The notes under the pieces were generated by a model. The model did no database searches and was not told the DNA's origin. It was given only the letters and a program-made list of their open reading frames with translations. A stretch of 56,848 nucleotides of DNA from Cyanobium sp. (GTDB lineage: Bacteria; Cyanobacteriota; Cyanobacteriia; PCC-6307; Cyanobiaceae), in NCBI GenBank assembly GCA_014191755.1, contig BJHE01000010.1, forward strand, positions 12,058-68,905, read 5' to 3'. Numbering within the stretch: position 1 is the first letter of the stretch; each line of letters starts with the position of its first letter. This document shows, one piece after another, positions 54,434 through 56,848 of this stretch. The position numbers were made by a program, and so were the translations under genes.

Positions 54434-56512
54434 CTATCGCAAGCAGAATCCGATCGACTGAACAGCCGAAGAATTGCCGAAGTTGGTGTTATTCACAATC
54501 GTTCGGTCAACCGCCCATGCCTGGACCACGTATCCGCACTTGTCAAGCTTTCCTGTGATCACCTGCCAGGTGCCGGCCTTCTGGGTGTCTGTGGAGAGCG
54601 AGTAGGTCTTGCTCGCAACACCGAAAGGAGCGACAGAGATCTGAACATCGCCCATGTGCGGATCATTCGCCGTAAATGTGCCCGTAATAAGTTGTCCCAC
54701 CTTGATGTCTGAACAAGGTGTCTGATCCATGGTGAATGTCAGATTGGGAGCTGCGTTATCGATCATCAGCTTCACCGAATTGGAGGGGATAATCGCCAAC
54801 GTCGTGGGATCTTCCACATCGATCCGGATCCAGTGGGCACCCTGGCGAGAAGCGGTGAAGAAGCGGAACAACACATTCTCGTCCACGAAGGTGAAGTCGG
54901 GGCCGATCGCGTCCATTTGATAGGCATAGAATCCTTCGCTGTCAACCTCCTGCCTAAGATCAAACTGCGTCACCACGGCGCCCACCCAGCGATCCACACT
55001 GATGTCAAAGGATTCGATGGCGGGAGCAAAGTTTATGCCATCGCTAGAAATCATCACCTTGTAGCGAAGTTTCGCGCCACCACTACTGTAATTGGGATGG
55101 TTCAGGATGTAACCACTGATCATCACCTCGCCTCCAAATGGTGCCTGGTTGACCACGAAGGGGGAAAGGGCAGTCGCTAGTCCCGTGAGGGGATTGATCT
55201 TGTCGGTGGACACCCGGCCGGCGGCGGTGATGAACGGCGTCAGTTTGTCTGTGTCTTCCTTGTTGCTTAAAGGTGAAAGCAGCACAGTCGTATCCTCCCG
55301 CCCCCCCCAGGCAGGCACCCAGTTGGGGTCCACAGGTGGTGGCGTTTCCCAGGAGAGGATTGCCCGCAGCTTCACCACCACAGCCTGTTCACATTTCTTG
55401 CGATAATTGCGCAGATCCGTAGGCAGATAAGCGGTATAACGAAGACCATCTGCAGGGATCGAGGCAATATCGTGGACGCGCACTGAGGCCGTCCCCATAT
55501 ACTGCCAGCCACTGCCAAAGTCCATGTAATAGGCAATGTATTCGCGACTGCCCTTTGTGCATAAGCCCCCATTGAAACCAGCTGACTTCTTGACATTGAT
55601 AATCCCCACCAGAGTATCGATGAAACCGCCTGTCTGCAAACCGATGCAGGTGAGCTGCTCATACTCCTGATTGCCATCGCCGCTGAACAGGAGCTGATCG
55701 CTGATTTTCTCCAGGTCTACGGCATAGATTTTGGCGATAGCGGCCAGCTGTGGATTGCTCGCCAGCGCCGTGAGCGCTGAAGGATTGGCAAGGGCTGCCT
55801 GGAGATGGGGGTGTAGTGTCCGCTTAACAGGAACTTTGGCTTCCAAATAGGCTTTGGCCGTGGCCTCTAACGGCAGATCAAGGCTCTTCAACTTCAAGGT
55901 TTGGGCACCATCAAGCAGAGCGAGAACGTTCGCATCCAGCTTCACAACATCGCTGATCTTAACCAGCCGCTTCGGAGCGACCTGGATGGTGGCTTCGGAG
56001 CGATTGCCCCAGACAGGTAGCCAATTCGGATCAGCGGGCGGCGGCACCTCCCAGGAGAGGATGGCACGCACCCGGAGCAGGTTCTCCGATCGGCAGATGC
56101 GCTGGGCAGGATTAATAGCTTTCTCAACCGCGTATTCGAGGCGACTGGCATGGTCTACATTATAAACTTGGAGGCTGGTTAAGCCTTGATCTTGCCAGGT
56201 AACTCCATCGTCGCTTGAAAGGAAGAATCGCACGTACTCGGTGCTACCGATACCGCACAGCCCGCTTCCGTATCCTGTCGTCTGATGGATGTAAATCACG
56301 GCCTTAAGCATATTCAGCTCAGGCTGAAAACCAATACACCCCAAACGCTCGTAAACGGTATTTGATTTAATTGATATGCTTGATACTAGGCTTGACTTGC
56401 CACTGTTCCCAAAGTGATTAGGGTTCAACGCTAGCAGGCTCTTGAAATTCTGACGGAGTTTTGGAAACTCCTTGGCAATCGCCTCCCTCTCAAACGGCTT
56501 GAGGCTGGACAT
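54434..56512 (-). CDS. Large two-repeat protein of unknown function
   Basis: A 692-aa protein with no signal peptide or membrane helix. The ATG at 56512 lies 7-8 bases after AGGAGG, by far the best ribosome site in the window. A longer frame to 56608 has no such support. Two related domains lie at about 55-178 and 284-406. They share ERLGCIGFQ / EQLTCIGLQ, GYGSGLCGIGSTEYVRFF / GFNGGLCTKGSREYIAYY, and RAILSWE(V/T)PPP(A/V)DPNW with W-G-N/G. A Leu/Ala linker with LHPHLQAALANPSALTALAS sits between them. The rest (410-692) is beta-rich and Asp/Thr-rich. Cys appears repeatedly near the motifs. The gene has lower GC. I do not recognise a named family. The neighbourhood (IS1595-type start) suggests an acquired patch. 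Confidence 0.75.
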   Translation of the reverse strand: MSSLKPFEREAIAKEFPKLRQNFKSLLALNPNHFGNSGKSSLVSSISIKSNTVYERLGCIGFQPELNMLKAVIYIHQTTGYGSGLCGIGSTEYVRFFLSSDDGVTWQDQGLTSLQVYNVDHASRLEYAVEKAINPAQRICRSENLLRVRAILSWEVPPPADPNWLPVWGNRSEATIQVAPKRLVKISDVVKLDANVLALLDGAQTLKLKSLDLPLEATAKAYLEAKVPVKRTLHPHLQAALANPSALTALASNPQLAAIAKIYAVDLEKISDQLLFSGDGNQEYEQLTCIGLQTGGFIDTLVGIINVKKSAGFNGGLCTKGSREYIAYYMDFGSGWQYMGTASVRVHDIASIPADGLRYTAYLPTDLRNYRKKCEQAVVVKLRAILSWETPPPVDPNWVPAWGGREDTTVLLSPLSNKEDTDKLTPFITAAGRVSTDKINPLTGLATALSPFVVNQAPFGGEVMISGYILNHPNYSSGGAKLRYKVMISSDGINFAPAIESFDISVDRWVGAVVTQFDLRQEVDSEGFYAYQMDAIGPDFTFVDENVLFRFFTASRQGAHWIRIDVEDPTTLAIIPSNSVKLMIDNAAPNLTFTMDQTPCSDIKVGQLITGTFTANDPHMGDVQISVAPFGVASKTYSLSTDTQKAGTWQVITGKLDKCGYVVQAWAVDRTIVNNTNFGNSSAVQSIGFCLR

Positions 56513-56748
56513 GATGATCCTCCTGGGTTGTGTGATGGGGGAAAGGCTTCCTCCTTCATTACCGTAATTTCCCCTACAACCAGATCCATTGACCAAGATC
56601 ACAGCCAACAGTGAGATTGGTCACAACTTAACCGCGTTGGTCTTGGTACTGAAGACGTTTAGCTTGGCATCTGCCATCTTGATTAGGCAGCAAGCTCCGC
56701 GAACGGCCTCTCAGACTAAATTGGTACGCATGTACCAATCCTGATTCC
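56513..56748. promoter_or_regulatory. Upstream region with a perfect inverted repeat
   Basis: Carries the promoter region of the minus-strand gene. A perfect 7-bp inverted repeat TTGGTAC (56721-56727) / GTACCAA (56732-56738) with a 4-base spacer lies 10 bp before the plus-strand transposase start. It might be an operator, part of an IS end, or chance. Confidence 0.4.
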
Positions 56749-56848
56749 ATGCCCATGAACCGGATCCAGTTCCAGCCTGGAATGTCATTGTCGCAGTTCC
56801 TTGAGCTGTACGGCACCGAGGAGCAATGCGAGGCAGCCCTAGAGCAAA
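56749..56848 (+). mobile_element. IS1595-family transposase, 5' part (cut by window end)
   Basis: The frame from 56749 (or the ATG at 56755) reads MNRIQFQPGMSLSQFLELYG then TEEQCEAALEQ. This is the N-terminus of IS1595/ISXO2-type transposases. The zinc-binding CxxC and DDE domains would lie beyond the window. Terminal repeats cannot be defined from what is present. Confidence 0.8.

Noticed and set aside
56628-56816. 62-codon minus-strand frame at the right end
   Set aside because: It is antisense to the transposase start and spans its upstream inverted repeat. No recognisable content.

Overview
The window looks like a chromosomal segment of a GC-rich picocyanobacterium of the Cyanobium / freshwater-coastal Synechococcus type. 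Photosystem I genes (psaF, psaJ), the cytochrome b6f pair petC-petA, a high-light-inducible protein and a cyanobacterial bidirectional hydrogenase (hoxEFUYH) prove a cyanobacterium. Very high GC, short intergenic spaces and the order ruvC / 5-FCL / sufE, gmk / rqcH / tatC / DUF3067 / petC / petA, and ispD / glycosyltransferase / K+ channel / fabG fit that group. This assignment is inference from gene content; no database was searched.

Layout. 0.2-4.3 kb: housekeeping genes on the + strand (ruvC, 5-formyltetrahydrofolate cyclo-ligase, a secreted His-led protein, sufE, hom). 4.3-10 kb: a lower-GC accessory locus built around a cyanobacterial exosortase and its partner protein (7.4-9.1 kb), with three secreted proteins that end in a PEP-CTERM-like sorting tail (4.4, 5.6 and 9.2 kb), plus a decayed copy of one of them. 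10-13.6 kb: a graveyard of gene fragments (exosortase piece, AAA-ATPase N-terminus, truncated copy of a transporter gene start, a frameshifted gene cut by an IS3-family remnant). It also holds two tandem paralogous membrane/coiled-coil proteins of exactly 198 residues each. 13.7-47 kb: mostly core genes: a peptide/nickel-type ABC substrate-binding lipoprotein with one permease, a DUF1400 hydrolase, ychF, an efflux adaptor, wecB, a PilT-like ATPase lacking the Walker A lysine, Hli, tsaD, psaFJ, gmk, rqcH, tatC, petCA, lgt, cobM, mqo, tRNA-Val, a RodZ-like protein, ppx, ubiA, ldcA, mscS, marC, ispD, a GT9 glycosyltransferase, a TrkA-type K+ channel, fabG and a DUF4912 protein. 48.4-54.2 kb: a tightly overlapping hydrogenase operon hoxE-F-U-Y-H-W-hypA behind a hairpin-rich 440-bp leader. 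54.4-56.8 kb: a second accessory patch with a 692-residue two-repeat protein of unknown function and the start of an IS1595-type transposase cut by the window end.

How the parts work together. The hydrogenase operon encodes the diaphorase module (HoxEFU), the NiFe hydrogenase (HoxYH), its maturation protease (HoxW) and the nickel-insertion protein HypA. The other Hyp proteins must lie elsewhere. The exosortase locus would export and sort the three tail-bearing proteins to the cell surface. The repeats and fragments around it show repeated duplication and decay. The most unusual items are the exosortase/substrate island with its relics, the K-to-I PilT paralogue, the equal-length paralogue pair with a shared second reading frame, and the two-repeat 692-aa protein.
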